Source of the DNA: Deltaproteobacteria bacterium
GTDB lineage: Bacteria > Desulfobacterota > Desulfobacteria > Desulfobacterales > Desulfatibacillaceae
DNA length: 6,800 bases
Direction of reading: 5' to 3'
NCBI GenBank assembly: GCA_019308705.1
Contig: JAFDHW010000131.1
Location: 1 to 6,800 of the forward strand
Shown here in pieces: positions 6,121 to 6,800 of the stretch (positions within the stretch are counted from its first letter, which is position 1; every line of letters starts with the position of its first letter). The position numbers and the translations under genes were made by a program. The notes beneath the pieces are model-generated. The model saw only the letters and a program-made list of their open reading frames with translations. It was not told where the DNA came from and searched no databases.

Positions 6121-6800
6121 ATGCCCGGCACAAAGGGGAAGAAATTGGACCGCCGAGAGTTTTTGAGGCTCTCGGGCATGTTGGGGATAGGGACCGCCGC
6201 CGCGTGCACGGTTTTTCCGGCCACGGGAACCCTGGCGTTCGACAAAAAGCTCGCCAAGGCCAGCGTGACCAGAAACCAGATGGGCACGGTGGTGACCATC
6301 ACGGCCCTGCACGCGAGCCCGGGCAAGGCCGAGGACGCCGTGGGCGCGGCATTCGCCGAGATGGACCGGGTCGCCCGCCTCCTGGACCGGCACGACGCTT
6401 CCTCCCCCATCGGCGTGCTGAACGCCGAGGGCCGGCTTTCCGGCATGCCCGACGAGGCCCTGGAGGTGCTCAACCAGTCCAGGGAGTACCACCTGCTTTC
6501 CGGCGGCACCTTTGACATCACCGTGGCCCCGGTGGTCGACCTGTTCAAGCACTACTTCGCCCGCAAGGGCGAGCCCCCCCCGGACAAGGTGCTTTCCGGC
6601 GCCGTGGCACTGGTGGACGGCCAGGGGGTGACCATCTCCGGCCGCGCGGTGTCTTTTGCCCGGCCGGGCATGTCCGTGACGCTGGATGGCATCGCCAAGG
6701 GCTATGTCATCGACGCCGGCGCGCGGGCGCTTGAGAAGGCGGGCGTCTCCCACGGGCTCATCAACGCGGGCGGCGACATCCGGGCCATCGGCGGCAAGGG
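6121..6800 (+). CDS. apbE: ApbE-like FAD:protein FMN transferase with Tat signal (3' end cut by window)
   Basis: ApbE enzymes use FAD to attach FMN covalently to a Ser or Thr of exported or membrane flavoproteins such as RnfG and NqrC. The frame is open from ATG 6121 to the right edge, giving 226 complete codons of a protein usually 300-350 long. The N terminus has a twin-arginine signal (DRREFLRLSG, residues 10-19) followed by a hydrophobic segment, so the enzyme should be folded before export. A Cys at 29 lies in TAAAC, but a standard lipobox is lacking. Family motifs seen are QMGTVVTI (53-60), SGGTFDITVAPVVDLF (127-142), TLDGIAKGYVID (187-198) and INAGGDI (214-220). The TLDGIAKG form differs from the common DLGGIAKG and is closer to NosX/Tat-type members. 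It starts 39 bases after flxA on the same strand and could be cotranscribed. No ApbE target motif was found in the other proteins here. Confidence 0.88.
   Translation, partial: MPGTKGKKLDRREFLRLSGMLGIGTAAACTVFPATGTLAFDKKLAKASVTRNQMGTVVTITALHASPGKAEDAVGAAFAEMDRVARLLDRHDASSPIGVLNAEGRLSGMPDEALEVLNQSREYHLLSGGTFDITVAPVVDLFKHYFARKGEPPPDKVLSGAVALVDGQGVTISGRAVSFARPGMSVTLDGIAKGYVIDAGARALEKAGVSHGLINAGGDIRAIGGK

Noticed and set aside
6145..6210. Lipoprotein signal in the ApbE N terminus.
   Set aside because: The candidate Cys29 is preceded by AAA rather than a standard lipobox, while the RREFLRL twin-arginine motif is clear. Export by Tat is supported; lipidation is not.

Overview
The window is a compact, GC-rich, single-strand gene cluster read left to right, with intergenic gaps of 1 to 39 bases. 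It encodes a soluble flavin/iron-sulfur electron-transfer complex of the HdrA + FlxABCD (heterodisulfide reductase / flavin oxidoreductase) type. The protein families, high GC content and codon use suggest a strictly anaerobic, probably sulfate-reducing, Desulfobacterota (former Deltaproteobacteria) organism; this is inferred from gene content, and no rRNA is present. A selenocysteine codon in one gene implies that the organism decodes UGA as Sec.

Layout. (1) 1-2729: a large HdrA protein, truncated on the left by the window edge. It consists of two HdrA modules in one chain. (2) 2763-3194: an MvhD/FlxD-type [2Fe-2S] subunit of 143 residues whose reading frame crosses an in-frame UGA at 2961-2963. 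The UGA sits where the family has a conserved Cys, and a SECIS-like hairpin follows at once, so this is very probably a selenoprotein. A standard gene caller would cut it to 66 residues and leave 2964-3194 blank. (3) 3196-4143: FlxC-like iron-sulfur protein. (4) 4159-5220: FlxB-like iron-sulfur protein. (5) 5233-6081: FlxA-like FAD/NAD(P)H oxidoreductase with a [2Fe-2S] motif and a TTG start. (6) 6121-6800: an exported ApbE-like FAD:protein FMN transferase with a twin-arginine signal, truncated on the right.

How they fit together (family knowledge plus inference). FlxA would exchange electrons with NAD(P)H through FAD. FlxB and FlxC would carry them over iron-sulfur clusters to the FlxD cluster. 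FlxD would hand them to the HdrA flavin, where flavin-based electron bifurcation or confurcation with ferredoxin and a disulfide or other acceptor could occur. No hdrB or hdrC is visible, so the final acceptor module is either upstream of the window or different. ApbE acts outside the cytoplasm and its target is not in this window, so it probably serves a neighbouring membrane complex or belongs to the next module.

No RNA genes, CRISPR arrays, insertion sequences or clear promoters or terminators were seen. No stretch over 300 bases lacks a gene.
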